64,000 nt of DNA from NCBI GenBank assembly GCA_031428975.1, contig JANOYR010000062.1, forward strand, positions 1 to 64,000, in the 5' to 3' direction. Position 1 is the stretch's first letter, and every line of letters begins with the position of its first letter. Positions 49,958 through 58,357 of this stretch are shown one piece after another. The notes below the pieces were generated by a model. That model ran no database searches. It was not told where the DNA came from and worked only from the letters and a program-made list of their open reading frames with translations. The position numbers and the translations under genes were made by a program. Source of the stretch: JAAFIP01 sp031428975 (GTDB taxonomy: Bacteria > Pseudomonadota > Gammaproteobacteria > Burkholderiales > Burkholderiaceae_C).

Positions 49958-50863
49958 ATGCATCCCAACATCAAATTACACCATTTACGAGACTTTGTAG
50001 CGATTGCCCAGTACAGCAGCGTGCGTGGGGCAGCGCGGGCTTTGGGCATGGCACAACCAGCCATGACGCGTAGTTTGCGAGAACTGGAGAAAGAGCTGCA
50101 AACACCACTGGTAGAGCGCCACGCGAAGGGTGTCATTCTTACTGAAGCGGGCAACAGGCTTCTGGTGCGAGCGCAGGGCGTGATGCAGGAGGTACGCCGT
50201 GCCGGTGAGGAAATCAGGCAATTAGGTGGATCGGGCGCAGGCACTGTGAGTGTCGGTTTATCCAGCGCAGCTATGTTAGGCTTATTGCCGCAAGCACTAG
50301 CGGCATTTCGTGCCCATTTTCCACTTGCAAAACTGCGCATTGTGGAGGGTGTGTACCCCACCATTGAATCACGTCTACTCAATGGGCAACTGGATTTTTT
50401 TGTAGGCCCTTCGCCCGAACGGCGCGACAAATCGTTGAGCCAAGAGCTGATATTCACCAATGAACGCGTGGTGGTCGGACGTAAAGGTCACCCATTGCAT
50501 GCAGCTAACAGTCTTGCGCAACTCACGCAAGTAGATTGGGTACTCACTGGCTTGCGTGAAAGAGAAGCACAAGAATATGAGGAGCTATTTGCTACCTATG
50601 ATTTGCCTGCACCTAAAACCAGTATGCGCATCGAATCTACATTGGGACTTTTAAGTGTATTGGCATCCACAGATGCTTTAGTGCTCCTGCCAAGGCAATG
50701 GACGGACAGCTCAATGTTTAAAGCCCTGCTGATCGCCATCCCTGTACAAGAAAAGCTGCTGGCACCTGATATTGTGTTGATCTACCGAGCCAGCGTACCG
50801 TTGACACCTGTAGCAGAGAAATTGGCAACTTTACTGCAGCGTCAGGCGGGAACTCAATCTTAA
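49958..50863 (+). CDS. LysR-family regulator of the extradiol operon
   Basis: A 301-residue LysR protein. Helix-turn-helix: LHHLRDFVAIAQYSSVRGAA, then GMAQPAMTRSLRELEKELQ. Effector domain from about residue 95. I choose ATG 49958 (MHPNIKLHHL); a TTG 10 codons upstream also opens the frame. It is divergent from the MhpA-like hydroxylase gene, 94 bp between starts, so it most likely controls that operon. Its 3' side is followed by an IS30 remnant. Confidence 0.87.
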   Translation: MHPNIKLHHLRDFVAIAQYSSVRGAARALGMAQPAMTRSLRELEKELQTPLVERHAKGVILTEAGNRLLVRAQGVMQEVRRAGEEIRQLGGSGAGTVSVGLSSAAMLGLLPQALAAFRAHFPLAKLRIVEGVYPTIESRLLNGQLDFFVGPSPERRDKSLSQELIFTNERVVVGRKGHPLHAANSLAQLTQVDWVLTGLREREAQEYEELFATYDLPAPKTSMRIESTLGLLSVLASTDALVLLPRQWTDSSMFKALLIAIPVQEKLLAPDIVLIYRASVPLTPVAEKLATLLQRQAGTQS

Positions 50864-50972
50864 CCAGTATTTACGTATGGCGGATTCAAGTACGAAGTGC
50901 GCAAAATGTAAACAGGTAGGCTCCAAAGGAATAGGATGCTCTCTTTTTTGACCAGCCAGTCTGAAAGCGCAC

Positions 50973-51161
50973 ATGACCTACAACCAATTGAGTCCAAATG
51001 AACGATATCAAATTTCTGCCCTGTTAACCGCAGGATGCAGCAAAACCGCCACTTCCCAACAACTCAAACGCCACCGCAGCACCATTGATCGAAAGATCGC
51101 CCGCACTGGGGATGCCCAGTCTACGAACCCGAAGCTGCCCACGAGCGTTGGACTCAGGTGA
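50973..51161 (+). pseudogene. IS30-family transposase remnant (N-terminal HTH only)
   Basis: A 62-codon frame starting MTYNQLSPNERYQISALLTA, then SQQLKRHRSTIDRKIAR: this is the N-terminal helix-turn-helix of IS30 transposases, which normally run to about 320-350 residues with a DDE core. After about 45 codons the match ends and the frame runs into a copied Bug gene tail (51143-51190). No DDE region and no clear terminal inverted repeats were found in 50864-51212, which otherwise holds nothing recognisable. Confidence 0.75.
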
Positions 51162-51190
51162 TCAAGACGGCTGGGAGTAAGGCGCAGTAG
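51143..51190 (+). pseudogene. Copied 3' end of a Bug/TctC gene
   Basis: These 48 bases match 37048-37095, the end of the Bug gene at 36.1 kb, in 44 positions. In the right frame they still read ERWTQVIKTAGSKAQ and a stop, against ERWTQVIKTAGIKAQ in the intact gene. It is joined to the IS30 remnant, so an insertion or recombination event destroyed the rest of a second Bug copy, or moved this tail. Confidence 0.8.
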
Positions 51191-51212
51191 GGTCTCTTGG
51201 TTGACATTTTGT

Positions 51213-52979
51213 TCAGCGTTTACCTATTTCGGAAGCTGGAAACACCCTTCCGCCCAGCACGGTGCCCCAAACTGGTATGTCCCGAATCGCGGCAGGCTTG
51301 ACATCATGCGGATCTTGTTCTAACACAGTAAAGTCAGCCAGTTTGCCTGGCTCAATGCTGCCGACCTTATTGTCTAGGCCCAGCACGTACGCTGCATCAA
51401 TGGTGATCATGCGCAGGGCTTGCTGCAAGTCTATGCGTTCGCCTGTTCCCAGCGTTTTAGCACCCGACTGCCCCACGCGCGTCATGCCCAAAGTCACCCC
51501 CAACAAAGGCTTTGGAGGTGCTACTGGGTAATCTGAATGGAAAGTGGTTGGCACGCCCTCGCGAACCAAGCTGCCTACGGGGGACAGGTTTTCAGCGCGG
51601 TCTTTGCCCACAAGGTTGGGATACATCTCGCCTCGCAACCATACGTAGTACAGATTCACATTAGCACTAGCACCCAGAGCCTTCATTGCACGGATCTGGT
51701 CGTAGCGGGCCATGCCTACATGCTCAAATGTGAAGCGGTGGTCGGTGCGCGGTGTCTTAGCCAATAACTTGCGCAGTGTGCCAATCGTCACGTCTTGTGC
51801 TTCTACGCCGATGGAGTGCACAAATATTTGCTGCCCATCTTTCCACCAAGGCTCGATCAACGCTTCGAGCTTATCCGGTTGCGTAATCCATAGGCCAGCA
51901 CTGCCATCGACATAACCCGGACCGCCCGGTTTAAAGGTCAGACCGTTGAAGCTGTCGTCTGTAAAAAACTTGATCCCACGGTACATCAGGCGGTCGGTGC
52001 TTTTAGCCTGTAGGGCTCGCACAGCATCGAGAGCTTTTTCGGGCGTGCCGTACTTCGCCAAAAAGCTATGCATGGCCGGAATGGCCATCAGGCGTTGTGG
52101 TGTCTCGGGGTTGTTGAACATTGCGTTGAGCAGCCCCGCCTCAGCATCAATGCTGAAGATACCCATAGAGTGGTCGGTCGTGGTGGTAATGCCATTGCGG
52201 CGATTCAGGTCGATCAGCCAGCGCATCAAGCGTGAGGCTTCCGCCGGCGCTAGTTTGCTGGCCAGTAGCGGCAAAATGACATAACTTGCAGCGGGCACAC
52301 CCAAGAACTGGCCGTTAAGCTCGCCTTTGTCGTCACGGCCCACGCCACTGATTTTGAGGTCGGATGGAATTTTGCGCATGGCAATCAGTGCACTGTTCAC
52401 ATAGCCATGGTGTTGGGAGGCATCCCACACCAGTACTGGTCGGATGGCAGAGATTTTGTCCAGATCTTGGCGCGTCAAATGACGCCCCATGGCGGGAACA
52501 TCCCAACCCCAGATCAGGATGGGCGTGGCTGGATCTTTCATTTCGGATTCAAAGCGACGCATACGCTCAAAAGCCTCAGCCTCGCTTTTCACACCCTTGA
52601 TGTCCGGCCCATAAGCTTGCGGGGTGTCAAGTGCGGCAATAGCTGGCAGATTTGCAGTAATAGCGCCCAGCAGCGGGTGAGAATGCGCCTCAATAAAGCC
52701 CGGAAACACCGTTTTATCGGCAAAACGTGTATCCACCGTAGTTGGAATCTTGCGCGTCCAAGGTAAGAGGTCATCCAACGAATCTCCCAGCGAGACAATA
52801 CGGTCACCGCAAACAGCTACGGCGCGGGCTTGCGGGTGGCCAGGGTTCATGGTGTAGAACTTCTTAGCGGTAAAAACTGTGAGTTTGGCGCACGCTGGCG
52901 CCGCTTCTTCATGAGCTTGCGCACTCAGTGCTGTAAAAGCTAGCAGTGCGCAGGCGATAGGTTTGAGGTGGAATTTCAT
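51213..52979 (-). CDS. Exported amidohydrolase of the YtcJ/NfdA (amidohydrolase-3) family
   Basis: A 588-residue metal-dependent hydrolase. I use ATG 52979 (MKFHLKPIACALLAFTALSA), which gives a clean Sec signal peptide cleaved near SAQA. Metal motif VFPGFIEAHSHPLLG (HxH), later TTTTDHSMGIFSID, FVHSIGVEAQD and TFHSDYPVAPPKP with the final Asp. Family members hydrolyse amides or formyl groups of varied small molecules; the substrate is open. It is divergent from a LysR gene (85 bp between starts). Export to the periplasm or cell surface is predicted from the signal. Confidence 0.82.
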   Translation of the reverse strand: MKFHLKPIACALLAFTALSAQAHEEAAPACAKLTVFTAKKFYTMNPGHPQARAVAVCGDRIVSLGDSLDDLLPWTRKIPTTVDTRFADKTVFPGFIEAHSHPLLGAITANLPAIAALDTPQAYGPDIKGVKSEAEAFERMRRFESEMKDPATPILIWGWDVPAMGRHLTRQDLDKISAIRPVLVWDASQHHGYVNSALIAMRKIPSDLKISGVGRDDKGELNGQFLGVPAASYVILPLLASKLAPAEASRLMRWLIDLNRRNGITTTTDHSMGIFSIDAEAGLLNAMFNNPETPQRLMAIPAMHSFLAKYGTPEKALDAVRALQAKSTDRLMYRGIKFFTDDSFNGLTFKPGGPGYVDGSAGLWITQPDKLEALIEPWWKDGQQIFVHSIGVEAQDVTIGTLRKLLAKTPRTDHRFTFEHVGMARYDQIRAMKALGASANVNLYYVWLRGEMYPNLVGKDRAENLSPVGSLVREGVPTTFHSDYPVAPPKPLLGVTLGMTRVGQSGAKTLGTGERIDLQQALRMITIDAAYVLGLDNKVGSIEPGKLADFTVLEQDPHDVKPAAIRDIPVWGTVLGGRVFPASEIGKR

Positions 52980-53064
52980 AAGCTGGGTCTCGGGTAGTTG
53001 TGCATTGAAGTTTCGCGCCTTCAAATGACAGCGTCCAATGCATTATTAGGTTACCATTTATGCA

Positions 53065-54009
53065 ATGAATACATCAATTGACCTCAAACGACTGAACCAT
53101 TTGGTTTTATTGGCCGAAGAACTGAACTTCTCGCGTGCCGCTGAACGTGCTTTTTTGTCACAAACTGCCTTCAGCCGCAGCATCCAGACCTTGGAGTCTG
53201 AATTTGGCATGCGCTTGTTTGACCGAGGTACCCGCTCCGTACAGCCCACCACCGTTGGGTTGCATTTAATTGCGCGGGCAAGAGAGCTGTTGACACGCGC
53301 CCGCGACCTAGCGCAAGAGGTGGATTATCTGGCCCACGCAGAGGGTGGTGTCTTGAGTTTTGGCGCGAGTTTGTTCGCCGTAGACAGCGTATTGCCTGGC
53401 GTGCTGCACCAGCTCATGCAAGGCCGACCCGGGTTGCGACTCAATGTGGAGGTAAGCCAGTGGGAGATTTTGCAGCAGCATCTGGAAAATGAGCACATTG
53501 AATTCTTCATCGCTTATGCAAGCCACTTGGCACAAAATCCCAGTTTTACGGTTATCCCTTTAGCGCCACAACCCGCGTCTGTGTACTGCCGCGCTGAGCA
53601 TCCAATACTCGCAACCCCCGGTCAGGGCCCTCACCCAGCCGATGTGCCCCACTATCCATGGGCAGCAGTGCAAATGGACAAGGCCATTGAACTTCAGTTG
53701 AAGACTTTGTTCAGTATGGCGGCACACCAAGAGTTGCCGCTGACTCTCCGATGTGACAACCAAGCTTTGTTGCGCGAAGCCACCTTGACCAGCGATACAC
53801 TGCTGTTTACTTGGTGCAGCTGGCTCAGAGCAGATCTTGAAAGCGGTGTGTTGGTGGATTTAGGTCAACGGCTTCGCCCCAAGCTCCCAGCTCAAGCCCG
53901 GCAGCTTGGTTGTGCCATCGTGCATTTGGCAGGTCGCACGCTATCACCAATTGCACAGCGAATGATCCATTTGGTTTTGCAAAGCAACCCAATGCTCTCA
54001 CAGCGTTAG
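53065..54009 (+). CDS. LysR-family regulator divergent from the amidohydrolase
   Basis: A 314-residue LysR protein: LKRLNHLVLLAEELNFSRAA, then FLSQTAFSRSIQTLESEFG is the helix-turn-helix, with the effector domain following. ATG 53065 fits. Its position implies control of the exported amidohydrolase gene; the gap shows no perfect T-N11-A dyad that I can point to. Confidence 0.86.
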   Translation: MNTSIDLKRLNHLVLLAEELNFSRAAERAFLSQTAFSRSIQTLESEFGMRLFDRGTRSVQPTTVGLHLIARARELLTRARDLAQEVDYLAHAEGGVLSFGASLFAVDSVLPGVLHQLMQGRPGLRLNVEVSQWEILQQHLENEHIEFFIAYASHLAQNPSFTVIPLAPQPASVYCRAEHPILATPGQGPHPADVPHYPWAAVQMDKAIELQLKTLFSMAAHQELPLTLRCDNQALLREATLTSDTLLFTWCSWLRADLESGVLVDLGQRLRPKLPAQARQLGCAIVHLAGRTLSPIAQRMIHLVLQSNPMLSQR

Positions 54010-54049
54010 TTTCCCTTTACTTGACGAATGAAAAATACAGCGCCCGCCA

Positions 54050-55309
54050 CTAATTCGTCGGCTGGGGCACCGCGTCCAACGCAAACCCCGCCACCTGCTT
54101 GTAGCCCTCTGACATAGCACGTAGCTCGGCTTGGCTGATTAAATCGTCGATATGCCGAAACGGCTTGTCGCCGGAGAGCTCGTCTACTTTAATGTTGATG
54201 AAGTCTGGCGGTGTGCTGCGGTTGGTTTGCACAATGCGGGAGGTCACTTCGCGCCGCGCTTGCTCGTAGCTGTGCAGGGCATCCAATGGGTCTGGCTGGG
54301 TGGCGAGCTCTTGTGCAAGGGTGCGGGCATCAATCAAAGCCTGCGCTGAGCCATTTGAGCCGCGTGGGTACATGGGGTGGGCGGCGTCGCCCATCAGGGT
54401 AATACGGCCAAACGTCCATTGGGCGATCGGGTCTTTGTCCACCATGGGGTATTGCAAAATTTGATCGGCATTGCGAATCAGCGCAGGCACATCGAGCCAG
54501 TCAAACTGCCAATCTTTGAAGATGCCAATGAAGTCCTCCACCTTGCCGCCGGTGTTCCAGTCGTTCATGTCGCTGTTGCTGCCTTCAATCTCGGCCATCC
54601 AATTGACCAGCTGCATGCCATGGCCGTCGATATTGTCCACAATCGGGTAGATCACCATCTTGCCTGTTTTGATGGAGCCCACACGCATATAGCTTTTGCC
54701 AGTGAGTATGGGCTTGTGCCGCGTCACACCGCGCCAAGTGTTGATGCCTGCAAAAGCCAGTTTTTCTTGTGGGTAATAGTGTTTGCGAATGGCCGAATGG
54801 ATGCCGTCGCAGGCAATCACAATATCGGCCTGCACACTGGGCAGAGCCGCTGCGTCGCTGCCTTGCTCAAAATGCACGGTGGCAGCAAAGGCGGTTTGCT
54901 CCACGCCCACGCAGCGGTGGTTGGTGTGGACACGGTGAGCGCCCAAGCGGGCCACGGCTGCGTCAAAGAGTATTTTGTGCAGCTTGCCGCGGTGAATGCC
55001 CACCTCGGGCATGGGGTAGCCCGCATGGCGGCCGCGCGGCTCGCTGTAAATACGTTGGCCAAAGCGGTTAAAAAACACGCTTTCTAAGTTTTCAATGCCC
55101 GCTGCTTCTAGCTCTGCCTGCAAGCCCAGCGCTGCCAGCTCGCGCATGCCATGGGGCAAAAGCGTAATGCCCACGCCCAGCTCGCGCACTTGGGGCACGC
55201 TTTCATAGACATCGCAGGCCATGCCCAGCTGGTGCAAATGCAGGGCAAAGCCCAAGCCTGCAATGCCGCCGCCTACGACCGCAATTGTCAAATCTTTCTT
55301 TGCAGCCAT
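54050..55309 (-). CDS. FAD-dependent hydroxylase (PhzS/salicylate-hydroxylase-like)
   Basis: A 419-residue class-A flavoprotein monooxygenase. FAD motif AVVGGGIAGLGFALHLHQLG, DG motif IACDGIHSAIRKHYYP, GD motif LMGDAAHPMYPRGSNGSAQA. The PRGSNGSAQA form is characteristic of the PhzS-like group of flavin-dependent oxidoreductases. It is the last gene of the ligW-like / bug / hydroxylase operon, 9 bp after the Bug gene. It may hydroxylate the phenol formed by the decarboxylase (inference). Confidence 0.83.
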   Translation of the reverse strand: MAAKKDLTIAVVGGGIAGLGFALHLHQLGMACDVYESVPQVRELGVGITLLPHGMRELAALGLQAELEAAGIENLESVFFNRFGQRIYSEPRGRHAGYPMPEVGIHRGKLHKILFDAAVARLGAHRVHTNHRCVGVEQTAFAATVHFEQGSDAAALPSVQADIVIACDGIHSAIRKHYYPQEKLAFAGINTWRGVTRHKPILTGKSYMRVGSIKTGKMVIYPIVDNIDGHGMQLVNWMAEIEGSNSDMNDWNTGGKVEDFIGIFKDWQFDWLDVPALIRNADQILQYPMVDKDPIAQWTFGRITLMGDAAHPMYPRGSNGSAQALIDARTLAQELATQPDPLDALHSYEQARREVTSRIVQTNRSTPPDFINIKVDELSGDKPFRHIDDLISQAELRAMSEGYKQVAGFALDAVPQPTN

Positions 55310-55318
55310 TGCTTGTGT

Positions 55319-56284
55319 TTACTCCGCGCTGATGCCATTGCGCTTGATCACAGCGCCCCAGCGGGGGTAGTCTTTGGTCACCAATTGGTTCAACTCATCG
55401 GTGCTAGAAGTAGCCACGTCCATTCCTGCGCGTTTAAAAAGCTCGGTGACTTCGGGTAATTTCAAAATTGCCGCAATCTCCGTGTTTAAGCGGTTCACAA
55501 CGGGGGCTGGCGTTTTGCTAGGGGTAAAAAACGCATACCACAAATCGACTTCTACGCCCTTAATGCCCATCTCTTCAAAGGTGGCGGTATTGGGCGAGAC
55601 GGGGTGGCGCTTGGGGCTGCCCACGGCCAATGCATTGAGCCTGCCCGCATTGACAAAGCCTTGGGCAATATGCACTGGCAAAAAGCCTACATTGAGCTCG
55701 CCCGAGAGCAAATCTTGCGTGTAGCCTGCCGTACCGCGGTAAGGCACATGCAGCATGAAAAGCTCAGTTTGCGCCTTGAACAACTCCATGGCCATGTGGT
55801 GGGGCGTGCCCACGCCGGGCGACCCAAAGCTAATGGCGCCGGGCTTGGCCTTGGCCATGGTGGTCAGGTCTTTGATAGATTTGATGCCCGTTTTAGGGTT
55901 GCTCACCAGCATGAGCGTGCCCCACGCAGCCAGCGACACGCCAGAGAAGTCGCGTGTCGGGTTAAACGCCACATTTTTGTACAGTTGCGAGGCCATCAGC
56001 ATGGTGTTGGCACCCATGAGCACGGTGTATCCGTCGGCGGCAGATTTGGCTACTGCATCCGCCCCTATGTTGCCGCTGGCGCCCGGCTGGTTTGTCACCA
56101 CCACGGGTTGGCCCAGGCGCTCAGCCAAGCGCGGGGCTACGGTGCGGGCTATGGTGTCCATGCCGGTGCCGGGGGTGAAGGGCACAATAATTTTGATGGT
56201 CTGCGCCGGCCAGGTTTGGGCAGTGGCGGGCAACGCGGTTAGCGCGCTAAACACCACAGCTGCAGAGAGTAAAAGACGTTTCAT
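55319..56284 (-). CDS. Bug/TctC-family periplasmic solute-binding protein
   Basis: A 321-residue Bug protein with signal MKRLLLSAAVVFSALTALPA cleaved near TAQT, then IIVPFTPGTGMDTIARTVAP and VVTNQPGASGNIGADA. AGGAG precedes ATG 56284. It lies between the LigW-like decarboxylase (17 bp) and the flavin hydroxylase, so an aromatic acid is the best-guess ligand. No tctAB in the window. Confidence 0.88.
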   Translation of the reverse strand: MKRLLLSAAVVFSALTALPATAQTWPAQTIKIIVPFTPGTGMDTIARTVAPRLAERLGQPVVVTNQPGASGNIGADAVAKSAADGYTVLMGANTMLMASQLYKNVAFNPTRDFSGVSLAAWGTLMLVSNPKTGIKSIKDLTTMAKAKPGAISFGSPGVGTPHHMAMELFKAQTELFMLHVPYRGTAGYTQDLLSGELNVGFLPVHIAQGFVNAGRLNALAVGSPKRHPVSPNTATFEEMGIKGVEVDLWYAFFTPSKTPAPVVNRLNTEIAAILKLPEVTELFKRAGMDVATSSTDELNQLVTKDYPRWGAVIKRNGISAE

Positions 56285-56301
56285 GCAGTGCTCCTAAATA
56301 G

Positions 56302-57348
56302 TCAAATCGAAGTGATATTAAACACCCGTTGGGCATTGGTTTGGAAGAATTTCAATTTGTGCTCAGCGCTCATGGCCATCTTGTCCATGGCCAGCACCTC
56401 GTCGGCCAAATACTGGTAGGGGTAGTCCATGGCGTACATCACGCGGTCTACGCCCAACACTTCTTGGCTGAATTTAATGGCAGGCTCCCACGCCACACCA
56501 CTGTTGGTGATGGTGAAGTTCTCACGCAGGTAGTCGCTTGGCTTCTTTTGCAGGGGTTTCACGCTCTCGTAGCGTTGCGAGCGAACGGTGGCTTGGTGCA
56601 TATAGTCAAGGCGGTAGCTCCAAAAAGGCAGTGCCTCGCCCATATGGCCAATAATCATTTGCAGCTTGGGAAAGCGGTCAAACACGCCTGCGGTGATGAT
56701 GCGCAGCGCATGCAGCCCCGTCTCTACCCCAAAGCCATATATCGCACCGTCTAGTCCGCACTCATGAAAAGGCGTAAACATGTTGCGTGGCAGCGAGTTG
56801 GGGTGCAAATAAATCGGTACATTGTGGGATTCGGCGGCGGCAAATATGTCCCAAAACTTGCTGTCCGACAAATATTCACCTTGGGTGTGCGAATTGATAA
56901 TCACCGAGTGCATGCCCAGTTGGTTCACGCCGCGCTCAATTTCTTTGGCTGCGGCTTGTGGGTCTTGCGGAGCCACGGCAATCATGCCGGTAAAGCGCTT
57001 GGGGTGGCGGCGCACGGCCTGTGCCAGCTGGTCATTGGCCAAGCGCGCAAACGACACGGCGGTGTCTTTGTCCATCACCTGCACGCCCGGCGCTGTGAGC
57101 GCAATCACTTGGTGGTCAATACCGGCCTCGTCCATGTGCTGCAAGCGCACATCGCCCAAGTCAGTCAGACAGCGCATGATGTGCTGGGCACGGGCGCTGG
57201 GGCTGCTCATATAAAAACCCATCAAGCCTTTGAAGCCAGGGTCGCAATCGTCTTTGGCCAAAATTTTGCGGTAAATATCCAGCATTTCAGGTGGTGCAAA
57301 GGCCTCTTCGGTGGCGATACGCAGGTAGGGGGCTTTTTGAATGCGCAT
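56302..57348 (-). CDS. Amidohydrolase-type aromatic decarboxylase (LigW / gamma-resorcylate type)
   Basis: A 348-residue non-hydrolytic amidohydrolase. Signature blocks of 5-carboxyvanillate and gamma-resorcylate decarboxylases are present: LRIATEEAFAPPEML at the N-terminus (the Glu in place of HxH), GFYMSSPSARA, INSHTQGEYLSDSKF, IYLHPNSLPRNMF, IIGHMGEALPFWSYRLDYMH and VMYAMDYPYQYLADE with the catalytic Asp. It would remove a carboxylate ortho to a phenolic OH with a divalent metal. LigW to vanillate would feed the VanA-like and lig genes here; 2,6-dihydroxybenzoate is the main alternative. First gene of its operon. Confidence 0.83.
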   Translation of the reverse strand: MRIQKAPYLRIATEEAFAPPEMLDIYRKILAKDDCDPGFKGLMGFYMSSPSARAQHIMRCLTDLGDVRLQHMDEAGIDHQVIALTAPGVQVMDKDTAVSFARLANDQLAQAVRRHPKRFTGMIAVAPQDPQAAAKEIERGVNQLGMHSVIINSHTQGEYLSDSKFWDIFAAAESHNVPIYLHPNSLPRNMFTPFHECGLDGAIYGFGVETGLHALRIITAGVFDRFPKLQMIIGHMGEALPFWSYRLDYMHQATVRSQRYESVKPLQKKPSDYLRENFTITNSGVAWEPAIKFSQEVLGVDRVMYAMDYPYQYLADEVLAMDKMAMSAEHKLKFFQTNAQRVFNITSI

Positions 57349-57363
57349 GTGTATTGACTGGTA

Positions 57364-57413
57364 GGTATTGTGGGCATCTGATTCTAATTAATCACAAAAA
57401 AGAGCACAATACC
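57364..57413. promoter_or_regulatory. Nested palindromes between ligW-like and lysR genes
   Basis: Outer perfect 9-bp arms GGTATTGTG (57364-57372) and CACAATACC (57405-57413), 32 bp apart, enclose TGATT-N6-AATCA (57379-57394). They fill the divergent gap, 15 bp from the decarboxylase start and 39 bp from the lysR start. Likely binding sites of that LysR protein at two half-sites, an activator geometry. Confidence 0.5.
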
Positions 57414-57452
57414 TTATATCGCTAGAACAGTTAACGTATTTCGAGCTAAATC

Positions 57453-58352
57453 ATGGATGTATTGGCCAATTTAAAAGCCTTTTTAGCAAGCGCCGACACA
57501 GGCAGCTTTTCGCAAGCAGCGCGTCGCTCTGCGGTGGTGCCATCGGTGGTGGCCAAACGCATTGACCAACTAGAGTGGCGTATTCAAGCCAAACTTTTCA
57601 CGCGCAGCACGCGCAAACTCACGCTCACGGATGTGGGCGAGCGCTATTTGCCCATTGTGCGCACGTTGGTGCAGCAACTTGACGACACCTTGGCGGGCAT
57701 GAACAGCGCCAGTGGCGACATTGAAGGGCATATTAAGATCAAAATTCCCTCCACGCTGGGCACCTTGTATCTGAGTGATTTGCTGCGGCAGTTTTTACTG
57801 GAGCAGCCACGCATCAGCATGGAGGTGGTGCTGGCCGACCGATCTGTCAACCCGTCGGAAGAAGGCTTTGACATGGCCTTAGGTGCGCTGCCCGAGCTTT
57901 ATGGCGGAGTCAAAGACTTTGCCTTGTGCCCCATAGAAAGGCAATTGTGTGCAGCGCCAGCGTATTTGGCAGCACGCGGCACACCGCGCGAGCTCAGCGA
58001 GCTGGTGGGGCACGACTGCTTGGTTTTTGCTACCTCAGGGGCACGCTGGGAGTTTCAAAGCAAGCAGGGTATCGTCGGCGTGGACGTGCGCCCAAAACTC
58101 AAAACCAATGACGGCGCAGCACTTTACCGCGCCACGACCGAGGGGCTAGGCATAGCGGTGTTGGCACACTACTTAGCGCAACCTGCGCTTGCAACCGGCG
58201 CATTGGTGCAAGTATTGCCCCAATTGCACATCCCCGATATTTGGCTCAAGGCCTTGGTTCCGGCAAACCGCATCGATGTGCCTAGGATCCATATTTTGCT
58301 GCAATGGTTGACACTGCGACTCACGGCAATTGCGCCGTTGACTTTAAAATAA
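57453..58352 (+). CDS. LysR-family regulator of the LigW-like operon
   Basis: A 299-residue LysR protein of the subgroup with MDVLANLKAFLASADTGSFS at the N-terminus, followed by SVVAKRIDQLEWRIQAKLF; the recognition helix is less canonical than in the other LysR genes here. Effector domain from about residue 90. It is divergent from the decarboxylase operon across a 104-bp gap carrying nested palindromes. The following unknown gene begins 5 bp after its stop. Confidence 0.85.
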   Translation: MDVLANLKAFLASADTGSFSQAARRSAVVPSVVAKRIDQLEWRIQAKLFTRSTRKLTLTDVGERYLPIVRTLVQQLDDTLAGMNSASGDIEGHIKIKIPSTLGTLYLSDLLRQFLLEQPRISMEVVLADRSVNPSEEGFDMALGALPELYGGVKDFALCPIERQLCAAPAYLAARGTPRELSELVGHDCLVFATSGARWEFQSKQGIVGVDVRPKLKTNDGAALYRATTEGLGIAVLAHYLAQPALATGALVQVLPQLHIPDIWLKALVPANRIDVPRIHILLQWLTLRLTAIAPLTLK

Positions 58353-58357
58353 ACGCC

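Noticed and set aside
50864..51212. A complete insertion sequence
   Set aside because: Only the first 45 or so codons of an IS30 transposase remain; no DDE core and no terminal inverted repeats were found.
54377..55087. Open frame of 236 codons on the plus strand
   Set aside because: It is antisense to the PhzS-like hydroxylase, whose FAD, DG and GD motifs are all intact; the frame is an artefact of codon bias.
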